A DNA stretch of 64,000 nucleotides from Actinomadura parmotrematis (GTDB lineage: Bacteria; Actinomycetota; Actinomycetes; Streptosporangiales; Streptosporangiaceae): NCBI RefSeq assembly GCF_019458805.1, contig NZ_JAIBOA010000001.1, positions 186,001 to 250,000 of the forward strand, read 5' to 3'. The notes under the pieces are model-generated. The model saw only the letters and a list, made by a program, of their open reading frames with translations. It made no database searches and had not been told where the DNA came from. A program made the translations under genes and the position numbers. The first letter of the stretch is position 1, and every line of letters starts with the position of its first letter. This document shows, in pieces, positions 1 through 8,004 of the stretch.

Positions 1-644
1 TCCTTGTCCAGGCAGCGCGCGAGGAGTTCACGGAGCGGTCCCTCCAGTTCGCCGAGGTCGGGCCGGCGGGTGGCGACCCGGCGCCGCACCGCCGGGTCGG
101 GGCCGGCGCCGAACGGCGGCCGTCCCGTCGCGGCGTAGACCAGGGTCGCGCCCCAGGCGAACACGTCGGCGGGCGCGCCGGCCGGCTCGTCCTCGATCTG
201 CTCGGGCGCGAGGTAGGCCGGACCGCGGTGCGGCCCGGTGCCGAACGCGGCGCCCTCGCAGACGCGCGCGGCGCCGCCGGCGTGCACGACCTTGGCGCCG
301 TCGGGGCCGAGCAGGACGGTCGCGGGCGCCAGGTCGTGGTGGGTCTCGCCGGCGCGGTGCAGCGCGGCGAGCGCCGCGGCGGTGTGCAGCGCGACCTCGT
401 CCAGGCGCGGTCCGGACAGCGGGCCCTGCCCGGCGACCACGTCCTGCAGCGTCGCGCTGCCGGGCGCCGGGCCGTCGGCCAGGCGGCGGCGGTCCAGGGC
501 GGGCGCGCCGCCGTCGCGGGGGCGGGGCACGGCCGCGTGCGGGCCCGCCGGGTGGGCGGGGCGCGGGCGGCCGTGGTCGGAGCGGGCGGACAGGGGGCGC
601 TGCGCGTGCGGGCGCGTCCGCCCGTCGGGGGGATGGTGCGGCAA
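1..644 (-). CDS. Degenerate Ser/Thr protein kinase (pseudokinase), C-terminal end cut by window edge
   Basis: The reverse strand reads through a kinase C-lobe. A catalytic-loop-like stretch (HHDLAPATVLL) replaces the usual HRD-x4-N, an activation-segment PAYLAPEQ matches the APE motif, and DVFAWGATLVYAATGRPPF matches the helix-F region. Two key residues are missing: the metal-binding Asn of the catalytic loop is Thr, and the DFG motif reads HAG. No glycine-rich loop or VAIK lysine is visible upstream, where the frame is Pro/Arg/His-rich. The start is uncertain. A TTG at 644 has GGAG five bases upstream; a GTG at 530 is an alternative. I read this as a catalytically dead kinase-like protein or decaying gene. 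The C terminus continues past base 1. Confidence 0.6.
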   Translation of the reverse strand, partial: MPHHPPDGRTRPHAQRPLSARSDHGRPRPAHPAGPHAAVPRPRDGGAPALDRRRLADGPAPGSATLQDVVAGQGPLSGPRLDEVALHTAAALAALHRAGETHHDLAPATVLLGPDGAKVVHAGGAARVCEGAAFGTGPHRGPAYLAPEQIEDEPAGAPADVFAWGATLVYAATGRPPFGAGPDPAVRRRVATRRPDLGELEGPLRELLARCLDK

Positions 645-795
645 GAGGACTCCGACTCGGCGGGGACGGACGAAGATTTCCTCAGTTCTACCGTGTACCG
701 GCGCGAAATGGCAGAGAAACCGGGATGTTTGCCCGGGGCGGGAAAATCCAAACCGCCCGCCCTGGGCGAACATGGCCGGATCCGGCCATTCCGGT

Positions 796-2937
796 TCAGT
801 GGCAGGTCGCGCCGCCCTGAGCGAAGCGGCCCGACAGGGCGATGGCGCGCGAGGAGTCGCCCACCTCGGCCCGGTAGCAGCCCTTGGCGACCTTCCAGGC
901 GTCCGCGCGGACGTCCCAGTACGACAGCGACCGGGCCGTCAGCGGGAAGGTGACGACGGCGCTCTGGCCCGGCGCGAGGACGACCTTGGTGTAGCCGCGG
1001 AGCTGGCGCGGCGGCTGCGGCGTGGCCGCGTCCGGCGCGGGCAGCCCGAGGTAGAGCTGCGGGACGGCCGCGCCGGTGCGCGTCCCGGTGTTGGTGACCG
1101 TCACCCGCACCCGGGACGCGCTCACGCTGAGGCCGCGGTAGCCGAACGTCGTGTACGACAGGCCGTGCCCGAACGGGAACGCCGGCGCGACCTTCGCCCG
1201 GTCGTAGTGGCGGTAGCCGACGAACACGCCCTCGGCGAACGTCGCGGTCCTCCCGGCGGCGGGGACGGCGGGGGCGTCGGCCTCGGCGGCCGGGAAGGTC
1301 ACCGGGAGCCGCCCGCCGGGGTCGGCGTCCCCGTACAGCACGCGGGCGAGCGCGGTGCCGCCCTGCTGCCCGGGGTACCAGCCCTCGACGACCGCGGCGG
1401 CCCGCCCGGCCCAGGGGGTGAGGACCGGTCCGCCGGTCTCCAGGACGACGACGGTGCGCGGGTTGGCCGCGGCGACGGCGGCGATGAGGCCGTCCTGGTC
1501 GCCGCGGAGCGGGTCGCCGCAGTTGAGGGTGAGGCACGAGCGGTCGAAGAACTCGCCCTCGCTGTCGGTGGCGAACACGATCGCGACGTCGGCCCGGCGG
1601 GCCGCGTCGGCGGCCGCGCGGACGTCGCGCCCGTCGTTGTAGGTGACGGCGGCGCCGGCCCCGGCGCGCGCGGTGATCGCGGCGCGCGGGGTGACCGAGG
1701 AGAACGGCTGCACCTGCGAGGAGCCGAAGCCGCTCGGGTTGCCCTCGGCGGCGGCGCCGACCAGCGCGATCGACTTCGGCGCCCCCAGCGGCAGCACGCC
1801 GGCGTTCTTCAGCAGCGTGATGCCGCCCTCCTCGACCCGCCGCGCGGCGTCCTCGCTCGCGGTCCGGCCGATCGAGGTGAGGTCGTTGGCGTAGGCGGGC
1901 CGGTCGAACAGCCCGGCGGCGAACATCGTGCGCAGCACCGTGCGGGTGCGGGCGTCCAGGGTGGCCTGCGCGACCTGCCCGGCCCGCACCGCGTTCCCCA
2001 GCATCAGGGCGTTGTACTTGAGGCCGATCGGCAGTTCCAGGTCGAGGCCGCCGTTGGCGGCGCCCGCGCCGTCCTGCACGGCGGTGTGGTCGGAGGCGAC
2101 CAGCCCCTTGAACCCCCACTCCTCGCGCAGCACGGTGTTCAGGACGCCGCCGTCCTGGCAGGCCCAGCGGCCGTTCAGCTTGCCGAACCCGCACATGACG
2201 GTGGCGGCGCCGCCGGTCTTCACCGCTGCCTCGAACGGCACGAGGTACACCTCGCGGAGCGTCCGCTCGTCCACCCGGGAGTCCAGCGACTGCCGCGACC
2301 CCTCCTGGGTGTAGACGGCGAGGTGCTTCACCGACGCCATGACGCCCTGGCCCTGCGCGCCGCGGACCCAGGACGCGCCGAGCGCGGCCGACAGGTAGGG
2401 GTCCTCGCCGAACGCCTCGAAGGAGCGGCCATTGCGCGGGGCGCGCAGCACGTCCACCGACGGGCCGAAGATCAGGTCGTTGCCGCGGTGCCGGGCCTCC
2501 CAGGCCGCGGTGGCGCCGTAGAGCCGCGCGGACGCGTCGTCGAACCCGGCGGCCAGCGCGATCGGCGCGGGCAGCGCGGTGCCCTTGCCCTGCCGGATGC
2601 CGGCCGGCCCGTCGGCCATGTAGAGCGGCGGGATCCCGAGGCGCGGGACGCCGTTGCCGGTGTCGGCGTGCGCGGTCTCGATGAAGCCGCCGAGCGGCCC
2701 GCCGAGCGGGTCGTCGGACGCCAGCAGCCCGATCCGCTCGTCCACCGTCATGCGGGGGAGCAGCAGGGCGGCGCGCGCGTCGGGGGAGAGGGAGGCGCGG
2801 CACCAGGGGCGCGCGGCGACGTCGCCGCAGCGCGACGCCGCCGCGCCCGCCGCCGGGGCGGAGGCGGGGACGGCGGGCGCGAGGACGGCGGCGAGCGCGG
2901 CGGCCCCGGCGGCGGCCCGGCGGCGCCGTGCCCTCAC
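796..2937 (-). CDS. Secreted glycoside hydrolase family 3 (beta-glucosidase-like)
   Basis: This 713-residue protein begins with an Arg-rich, Ala-rich signal peptide (about residues 1-34), so it is likely exported. The GH3 N-terminal barrel follows, with KHLAVY near 204 and the nucleophile motif GFKGLVASDH, in which Asp283 is the expected catalytic nucleophile. The GH3 C-terminal sandwich domain comes next, and a fibronectin-III-like domain after FPFGHGLSYTTF near the end. Known family activities are beta-glucosidase, xylosidase and related exo-acting enzymes; the substrate cannot be read from sequence. The GTG start overlaps the upstream gene's stop in a GTGA junction, implying translational coupling. 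A longer in-frame extension upstream is antisense-like and was not used. Confidence 0.9.
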   Translation of the reverse strand: MRARRRRAAAGAAALAAVLAPAVPASAPAAGAAASRCGDVAARPWCRASLSPDARAALLLPRMTVDERIGLLASDDPLGGPLGGFIETAHADTGNGVPRLGIPPLYMADGPAGIRQGKGTALPAPIALAAGFDDASARLYGATAAWEARHRGNDLIFGPSVDVLRAPRNGRSFEAFGEDPYLSAALGASWVRGAQGQGVMASVKHLAVYTQEGSRQSLDSRVDERTLREVYLVPFEAAVKTGGAATVMCGFGKLNGRWACQDGGVLNTVLREEWGFKGLVASDHTAVQDGAGAANGGLDLELPIGLKYNALMLGNAVRAGQVAQATLDARTRTVLRTMFAAGLFDRPAYANDLTSIGRTASEDAARRVEEGGITLLKNAGVLPLGAPKSIALVGAAAEGNPSGFGSSQVQPFSSVTPRAAITARAGAGAAVTYNDGRDVRAAADAARRADVAIVFATDSEGEFFDRSCLTLNCGDPLRGDQDGLIAAVAAANPRTVVVLETGGPVLTPWAGRAAAVVEGWYPGQQGGTALARVLYGDADPGGRLPVTFPAAEADAPAVPAAGRTATFAEGVFVGYRHYDRAKVAPAFPFGHGLSYTTFGYRGLSVSASRVRVTVTNTGTRTGAAVPQLYLGLPAPDAATPQPPRQLRGYTKVVLAPGQSAVVTFPLTARSLSYWDVRADAWKVAKGCYRAEVGDSSRAIALSGRFAQGGATCH

Positions 2938-3470
2938 TCCTCCTCCTCGGGCTGGACGCGCAGCGCGTTCAGCGCGAACGCGACCATGTGGTAGTGCCCG
3001 ACGAGCATGACCAGCTCGATCAGCCCGCGCTCGTCGAACCGCCCGGCGAGGGCCCGCCAGGCGCCGTCCGAGAGCGTTCCGGTCGCGTGCAGCTCGTCGG
3101 CGGCGTCCACGACGGCGCGGTCGGCGGGCGCCCAGCCGTGCGCGGCGGCGTCCAGGCGCAGGGCGCCGATCTCCGCCTCGGCGAGCCCGGCCTCCAGGCC
3201 GAGGCGCCGGTGGTGCAGCCACTCGTACTCGCAGGAGCGGTGGTGCGCGGTGCGCAGGATCGCGATCTCGCGGACCCGCGCGTCCAGGGTGCCCCGCATG
3301 AGCAGCCGCGACCCGAGCCCGATCCAGGACGCGAACAGGTCGGGGTGGCGGGCCAGGGTGGTGAAGACGTTGAGGGGGCCGGTGGACGCGACCACCGCCT
3401 TCAGGACGTCGTCCCACCGGTCCTCCGGGAGCGGCGGGACGCGCGGCACGGGCAGTTCTTCGTCGGCCAT
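2934..3470 (-). CDS. Carboxymuconolactone decarboxylase / AhpD-like family protein
   Basis: A 178-residue all-helical protein of the AhpD/CMD superfamily (PF02627). The characteristic helix reads AILRTAHHRSCEYEWLHH, with a single Cys and a following His in place of the CxxC of true AhpD, so peroxidase-recycling activity is doubtful. Actinobacteria carry many uncharacterised paralogs of this kind. I chose the ATG at 3470 (MADEELPV); a GTG at 3500 would add ten residues, and neither has a strong ribosome-binding site. The stop overlaps the start of the GH3 gene by four bases, so the two are probably one transcript, although no biochemical link is obvious. Confidence 0.8.
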   Translation of the reverse strand: MADEELPVPRVPPLPEDRWDDVLKAVVASTGPLNVFTTLARHPDLFASWIGLGSRLLMRGTLDARVREIAILRTAHHRSCEYEWLHHRRLGLEAGLAEAEIGALRLDAAAHGWAPADRAVVDAADELHATGTLSDGAWRALAGRFDERGLIELVMLVGHYHMVAFALNALRVQPEEEE

Positions 3471-3575
3471 GGCGCCATTTCTGCCACCAATTGGTGTCAC
3501 AGTGCTAGTCCCGCGCGCACCGGTGGCCGGAACGTGCCACTTTCCCGGTCCCGCGCCCCGGCCCGGGTGAGGGCG

Positions 3576-4631
3576 TCAGGACAGGCGCGCGGTCGCCGCG
3601 ACGGCGAGCTCCTCCAGCGCGCCGCGCGCGTCGGCGGCGATCGGCGCGGCGGCGAGGGCCGCGGCGGCCTGCGCGGTGTACCGCTCGATCATCGCCTCGC
3701 AGCCGGCCAGGCCGCCGCTGTCGGCGATGACCTCGCGCAGCTCGGCGACGCCGGCGGCGTCCAGGCCGGGATCGCCGAGGCGGCGCTCCAGCAGCGCGGC
3801 GCCCGCCGCGTCGGCACGTTCCAGGGTGAGCGCGACGAGCACGGTCCGCTTGCCCTCGCGCAGATCGTCGCCGGCGGGCTTGCCGGTCGCGGCCGGGTCG
3901 CCGAAGACGCCGAGCACGTCGTCGCGGAGCTGGAAGGCGATGCCGAGCGGCAGGCCGTAGGCGCGCAGCGCCTCCACCACCCCGGCGCCCGCGCCCGCCA
4001 GCGCCGCCCCGAGGTGCAGGGGCCGCTCGATCGTGTACTTGGCGCTCTTGTACTCCACCACCCGCAGCGCGGCCTCGACGGTGCCCCGCCCGCGCACGCC
4101 CTCCAGCAGGTCCAGGTACTGGCCGCACATGACCTCGGTGCGCATCAGGTCGTAGACGGGCCGGCCGAGCGCGAGCAGGCCCGGCTCCAGGCCGCTCCGC
4201 TCGAACATCTCGCCCGACCACGACAGGCAGAGGTCGCCGAGCAGCACCGCGGCGCCCTCCCCGAACGGGGCGGCGGCGCCGGGCCAGCCCGCATCGCGGG
4301 CCATCGCCTCCAGGCGCCGGTGCACCGAGGGCTGGCCCCGGCGGGTGTCGCTGGAGTCCATCACGTCGTCGTGGACGAGCGCGCTCGCCTGCAGCAGCTC
4401 CAGGGACGCGGCGGCGTCCAGGATGCCGGCCCCGTCGTCCACCCCGCCCGCCGCGCGCCAGCCCCAGTAGCAGAACGCCGGGCGCAGCCGCTTGCCGCCC
4501 GACAGCAGGGCGTCCAGCGCCGCGAGCAACGGCGCGAGGTCGGCGCCGATGGAGAGCAGCCCGGGACGCTGCCGGTCGACGAACCCGAGCAGGGCCTCGT
4601 CGATCTCCTTGCGCACACCGCTCTTCACCAT
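3576..4631 (-). CDS. Polyprenyl (geranylgeranyl-type) diphosphate synthase
   Basis: A 351-residue trans-isoprenyl diphosphate synthase. It condenses allylic diphosphates with isopentenyl diphosphate in the cytoplasm to make the precursor of menaquinone side chains, carotenoids or terpenoids. Visible motifs are GGKRLRP (45-51), the first aspartate-rich motif DDVMD (88-92) with the downstream Arg pair, and the second aspartate-rich motif in FQLRDDVLGVFGD near 235. Length and motifs fit the IdsA/GGPP synthase group. Chain length cannot be assigned with certainty. It is transcribed divergently from metF, an arrangement common in actinobacteria, across about 150 bases. Confidence 0.92.
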   Translation of the reverse strand: MVKSGVRKEIDEALLGFVDRQRPGLLSIGADLAPLLAALDALLSGGKRLRPAFCYWGWRAAGGVDDGAGILDAAASLELLQASALVHDDVMDSSDTRRGQPSVHRRLEAMARDAGWPGAAAPFGEGAAVLLGDLCLSWSGEMFERSGLEPGLLALGRPVYDLMRTEVMCGQYLDLLEGVRGRGTVEAALRVVEYKSAKYTIERPLHLGAALAGAGAGVVEALRAYGLPLGIAFQLRDDVLGVFGDPAATGKPAGDDLREGKRTVLVALTLERADAAGAALLERRLGDPGLDAAGVAELREVIADSGGLAGCEAMIERYTAQAAAALAAAPIAADARGALEELAVAATARLS

Positions 4632-4782
4632 GGCGTGATCTTATGCATCCGCTTCCGGCGGGCGGGAGACGGGAGGGGGTGCGGGAAGGCGGAAAATGTG
4701 TGAAACGTGACTCAGTTCCGGGGGTGCGCGCCGGGCGTCACGCCCCGGAACGCCGCCCGCGGCCGTTCTGTAGGCTGGCGGA

Positions 4783-5733
4783 ATGCGACACGTCCGGCCC
4801 GACCGCGCCCCCACCATCCGCGATCTGCTCGCCGGCGGCGGGCGCTCCTTCTCGTTCGAGTTCATGCCGCCGAAGTCGGCCAAGGGCGAGCGGAGCCTCT
4901 GGCGGGCCATCCGCGAGCTGGAGTCGCTGCACCCCACGTTCGTGTCGGTCACCTACGGCGCGGGCGGCAGCTCCCGCGACACCACCGTCGACATCGTCGA
5001 GCGCATCGCCACCGACACCACCCTCACCCCCGTCGCGCACTTCACCGCCGTGAACCACTCGCAGGCCGAGCTGCGCAACCTCATCGGCCGGTTCGCCGCG
5101 GCCGGCGTCCGCAACGTCCTCGCCCTGCGCGGCGACCCGCCCGGCGACCCGACGGGCGAGTGGGTCAAGCACGCCGAGGGCGTCGAGTACGCCGCCGAGC
5201 TGGTCCGGATGATCCGCTCCTACGGCGACTTCTGCGTCGGCGTGGCGGCCTTCCCCTACAAGCACCCGCGGTCGGCCACCATCGAGGAGGACACCCGCTA
5301 CTTCGTCGAGAAGTGCCGGGCGGGCGCCGACTACGCCATCACCCAGATGTTCTTCCGCGCCGAGGACTACTTCGCGCTGCGCGACCGGGTCGCCGCGGCG
5401 GGCTGCGACACCCCGATCCTGCCGGGCATCATGCCGGTCACCAAGATGAGCACGATCGAGCGGTCCGAGCAGCTGTCGGGCGCGCCGTTCCCGCCCGAGG
5501 TCCGGGCCCGGTTCGAGGCCGTCGCGCACGACCCCGAGGCCGTCCGCCGCCTCGGCATCGAGCACGCCGCCGAGGTCTGCCAGGAGCTGCTGGACCAGGA
5601 CGCCCCCGGCGTCCACTTCGTCACCTTCAACTCCTCGACCGCCACCCGCGAGGTCTACGAGTTGCTGGACGCCGGCCGCCGGTACTCGGCGAGCGGCTCG
5701 CTGAGCGGCAGCGCGCCGCCCATGACCGCGTAG
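4783..5733 (+). CDS. metF: Methylenetetrahydrofolate reductase
   Basis: A 316-residue FAD enzyme that reduces 5,10-methylene-THF to 5-methyl-THF for methionine synthesis. FSFEFMPPKS (23-32) and the YGAGGSSRDTT segment (58-68) are hallmark MetF motifs, and the barrel is complete. Homologs normally finish shortly after the STATREVYELL helix. Here about 20 extra residues (Ser/Ala/Pro-rich) follow, read across the 3' end of the convergent acetyltransferase gene, so the extension probably arose by loss of the original stop. The ATG at 4783 follows a GGCGGA sequence. Confidence 0.95.
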   Translation: MRHVRPDRAPTIRDLLAGGGRSFSFEFMPPKSAKGERSLWRAIRELESLHPTFVSVTYGAGGSSRDTTVDIVERIATDTTLTPVAHFTAVNHSQAELRNLIGRFAAAGVRNVLALRGDPPGDPTGEWVKHAEGVEYAAELVRMIRSYGDFCVGVAAFPYKHPRSATIEEDTRYFVEKCRAGADYAITQMFFRAEDYFALRDRVAAAGCDTPILPGIMPVTKMSTIERSEQLSGAPFPPEVRARFEAVAHDPEAVRRLGIEHAAEVCQELLDQDAPGVHFVTFNSSTATREVYELLDAGRRYSASGSLSGSAPPMTA

Positions 5734-6272
5734 CGCGGCCCGCCCCCGGGGAAGTCGAACGCCGTCAGCAGGTCGACCATGCCGACCGACCGGTAGAGGC
5801 GGCGGGCCGGCGTCTCCCGCTCGCCGTCCAGCGTCGACAGCACCACCGTGCGCTCGGTGCGGCCCGCGCAGAGCGACGACAGCAGCCCGCGGCCGAGGCC
5901 CCGGCCCTGCGCGTCGGGGTGCACGTGCAGCTCGGCCACCTCGAACGAGTCGTCCATCCAGTGCGCGGCGTGCGCGGGACCGCCCTCCCGGACGAGCGCC
6001 TCGTACACCACGTCGTGCCACCACTGGCCGCGCTCGCCGTGGAACCCGTAGGCGAAGCCGCGCACCGCCCCGGGCAGGCCCGGCACCGGCCGCGGCCGCT
6101 CGGCGACCATCGCCCGGAACCGCGGGTGGGCGGTGTGCCGCGCCATGATCGTGTGCCGGCCCGGCAGCTGCTCGTAGGGTGGGCTCATCGCCTCCGCGTA
6201 CACCTGCACCATCGGGTGCAGGCGGCGCAGGAAGGCGCGCCCGTCGATCTCGCGCAGCTTCGGCTCCCTCAC
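5655..6272 (-). CDS. GNAT-family N-acetyltransferase
   Basis: A 205-residue cytoplasmic protein with the acetyl-CoA-binding signature of GNAT enzymes: VAELHVHPDAQGRGLGRGLL, containing the Q/RxxGxG/A loop, followed by ARRLYRSVGM, which matches motif B. The N-terminal 70 residues are less conserved and may confer substrate choice; the substrate is unknown. The last 79 bases overlap the metF 3' end in convergent orientation. Downstream genes of the preceding minus-strand group end only 10 bases away, but the acetyltransferase lies after them, so co-transcription is possible. Confidence 0.85.
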   Translation of the reverse strand: MREPKLREIDGRAFLRRLHPMVQVYAEAMSPPYEQLPGRHTIMARHTAHPRFRAMVAERPRPVPGLPGAVRGFAYGFHGERGQWWHDVVYEALVREGGPAHAAHWMDDSFEVAELHVHPDAQGRGLGRGLLSSLCAGRTERTVVLSTLDGERETPARRLYRSVGMVDLLTAFDFPGGGPRYAVMGGALPLSEPLAEYRRPASSNS

Positions 6273-6282
6273 GCAGTAGAGG

Positions 6283-6615
6283 TTAGACCCGCGGGATGGT
6301 CCGCCGGGTCGCCGACAGCCGGTCGTAGATGTCCCAGAGGATCTGGTCGGCGGCCTTGCGCAGGTCGCCGCGCGCCGACTCCAGCCGCCCGTTCCACGCG
6401 CGCGCCTCCGGGCCGAGCCAGGCGTCGGTGCCGCCCATCGTCTTCATCGCCGGGTCCAGGGCCTGCCGCAGCCGGTCGATGCTGTTGTAGGCGTCGGCGT
6501 AGGACTGGAAGAGGCGCCGGTAGTCGGGGTTCGGCTGCTCGGTCGGCGCCAGCGTCGCGCTCGACGCGACGTCGAACGGCGGCGGCAGGCTGCCGGGCGG
6601 CGGCGGAGCGGCCAT
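6283..6615 (-). CDS. Small WXG100-like hypothetical protein
   Basis: A 110-residue protein. A Pro-rich, flexible N terminus (PPPPGSLPPPFD) precedes about 75 residues predicted to be two helices, with a Trp-rich centre (GTDAWLGPEARAWNG) and a C-terminal WDIYDRLSATRR. The size, helix-turn-helix shape and central Trp-x-Gly-like turn suggest a WXG100/ESX-like partner protein of type VII secretion, but the exact WxG tripeptide is not present. A strong GGAGAG ribosome-binding site precedes the ATG, and only two bases separate it from the upstream gene, so the pair is co-translated. Function unproven. Confidence 0.65.
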   Translation of the reverse strand: MAAPPPPGSLPPPFDVASSATLAPTEQPNPDYRRLFQSYADAYNSIDRLRQALDPAMKTMGGTDAWLGPEARAWNGRLESARGDLRKAADQILWDIYDRLSATRRTIPRV

Positions 6616-6617
6616 GG

Positions 6618-7469
6618 TCAGCTCTCCTTCGGCGCGGCCGGGGCGCCCGCCCGCAGGTCCAGTCTCGCGATCGCCTCGCGCGTGCGGGCGCTCACCTCCG
6701 CGCCCGTCACCACCTGCACCGCGACGGGCCGCACCCCGGCGCGGTCGGCCTCGTCCAGGAAGGTGCGCAGCCACTTCACGTCCATCGTCGCGTGGTGGCT
6801 GGCGACGCCGAGCGCCTCGCGGACGGCCTTCAGTTTCGCCTCGTCCCCGTGCGCGGCGGCCAGCAGGTCGGCGACGCCCGCCGGGCCGAGCCGCTCGTAC
6901 AGGGCGGTGGTGTAGTCGGGGTCGTCGGAGTTGGCGGCCAGGTGCTTCCACACGTCCGCCGGGACCGCCTTGCGGTCGCCGACGGCCGCCTGCACGGCGA
7001 GCGCGTCGGTGCGGGCGGCCTTGGCGGCGGCCCGCTGGGTGGGGAAGTTGCCGATGTCGCCCGCGCCGCGCGGCGTCGGCTCCGGCGCGGTCCGCCGGGG
7101 GACGCGCGGCGCGCTCGCCTTCGGCGCGCCGGTGCCGCCGGTGCCGCCGGAGTTCTGGTCGGCGCCCGAGCCGGGGGCGGGGGACGCGGGCGGCGGCGTG
7201 ACGCCGCCGCCCCTGTCGGGATGGGTGATCGCGTAGTTGTAGCGGCGGCTCAGCATTCCGAGCTGCTCGATCGTCCACCCGGCGACCTCGTCGGCCCGGC
7301 GGTAGCCCGTCTCGGGCACGCCGGGCGGCGGCCGGTGCGCGGAGAGCCAGCCGCGGATCGCGGTGCCGGCGTCGGTGACCTGCTTGACCAGGGCGTGCAG
7401 CGCGTCCGGGTCGATGCCCCGGAACTGGGCGTCGCGGGCGGCCGGGCCGGTGCGCATCTCCGCGCTCAT
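6618..7469 (-). CDS. Hypothetical protein, possible type VII secretion substrate
   Basis: A 283-residue protein in three parts. A helical N domain (about 1-85, with DPDALHALVKQVTDAG and DEVAGWTIEQLGMLSRRYNYA) comes first, then a Gly/Pro/Ala-rich low-complexity linker (about 90-135). A helical C domain (about 140-283) contains YERLGPAGVADLLAAAHGD and TMDVKWLRTFLDE. This layout, and the small helical partner encoded two bases downstream, resemble actinobacterial ESX substrates or their accessory proteins, though no transport signal can be confirmed. The ATG at 7469 has a GGAGG site seven bases upstream. I do not recognise a catalytic domain. Confidence 0.65.
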   Translation of the reverse strand: MSAEMRTGPAARDAQFRGIDPDALHALVKQVTDAGTAIRGWLSAHRPPPGVPETGYRRADEVAGWTIEQLGMLSRRYNYAITHPDRGGGVTPPPASPAPGSGADQNSGGTGGTGAPKASAPRVPRRTAPEPTPRGAGDIGNFPTQRAAAKAARTDALAVQAAVGDRKAVPADVWKHLAANSDDPDYTTALYERLGPAGVADLLAAAHGDEAKLKAVREALGVASHHATMDVKWLRTFLDEADRAGVRPVAVQVVTGAEVSARTREAIARLDLRAGAPAAPKES

Positions 7470-7517
7470 CGCGCCTCCGCAAGTCGGTACGGTCGACTCC
7501 CCAGAATCACACTCGTC

Positions 7518-7874
7518 TCACGCGCTGTCGAGTGCGCGCCCGATCGAATCGGCGTCGCGGGCGACGACCGCGGAGCCCCCGGACACCACGATCGGGCGCT
7601 GGATCAGCACCGGATGGGCGGCCATGACCTCCAGCCACCTCGCCCGGTCGTGCTCCAGGTGACGAAGGTCCAGCTCCTTGGCCACGGTCTCGCCCAGCCG
7701 CGCCGCCTCCCACGGCTCCAGCCCCGCCTTGGCCAGCACCGCGTCCAGCTCGGCCGCCGTCGGCGGATCGTCCAGGTAGCGCCGCTCGGTGTAGGCCGCC
7801 CCCGCCCCGTCCAGGGCCGCCTTGGCCGCCCTGCTCTTGGAACAGCGCGGATTGTGCCAGAGCTCCGTACTCAT
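7518..7874 (-). CDS. ArsC/Spx-family thioredoxin-fold protein (arsenate reductase-like)
   Basis: A 118-residue ArsC-family protein. The N-terminal NPRCSKSR motif holds the conserved active-site Cys11, and the C-terminal HPVLIQRPIVV contains the Arg that stabilises the arsenate adduct in true ArsC. This supports a glutaredoxin-coupled arsenate reductase-type fold, although no other arsenic-resistance gene is near, so the substrate may differ. The start codon and ribosome-binding region (GGAGTGAGGCG then ATG) lie inside one copy of a 23-bp direct repeat; the second copy sits at the end of the upstream YbaK gene. Confidence 0.85.
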   Translation of the reverse strand: MSTELWHNPRCSKSRAAKAALDGAGAAYTERRYLDDPPTAAELDAVLAKAGLEPWEAARLGETVAKELDLRHLEHDRARWLEVMAAHPVLIQRPIVVSGGSAVVARDADSIGRALDSA

Positions 7875-8004
7875 CGCCTCACTCCGTTCGGCGCGAGCCG
7901 CCGCTTCACGCGCCGGCTTCCCTCGTCACTCCGGTCGCAGGCTCCCTGCGTTCCTCAGTCCAGCCGACGCGCGGCGGCTCGGTACTCATCGCCTCACTCC
8001 GTTC
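7867..8004. repeat. 23-bp direct repeats enclosing an inverted repeat (duplicated gene junction)
   Basis: The identical 23-mer beginning GTACTCATCGCC and ending CCGTTC occurs at 7867-7889 and 7982-8004. Between the copies is an 11-bp inverted repeat, CGAGCCGCCGC at 7894-7904 and GCGGCGGCTCG at 7971-7981. One direct repeat spans the arsC-like ribosome-binding site and start. The other overlaps the YbaK stop and recreates the same signal, opening a 27-codon frame (7989 down to 7906, minus strand) that begins MSTEPPRVG and is Arg/Glu-rich. Either a tandem duplication of the junction or an inserted REP-like unit would explain it. Confidence 0.75.

Noticed and set aside
238..2994. Very long plus-strand open frame of more than 900 codons opposite the kinase-like and GH3 genes
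   Set aside because: It is an antisense shadow of high-GC coding DNA: it spans two unrelated minus-strand genes and an intergenic gap, is Arg/Gly-rich without any domain, and the GH3 motifs are unambiguous on the other strand.
7906..7989. 27-codon frame between the YbaK and ArsC-like genes as a real gene
   Set aside because: It exists only because the start region is duplicated, and its product is low complexity; it is recorded as part of the repeat instead.
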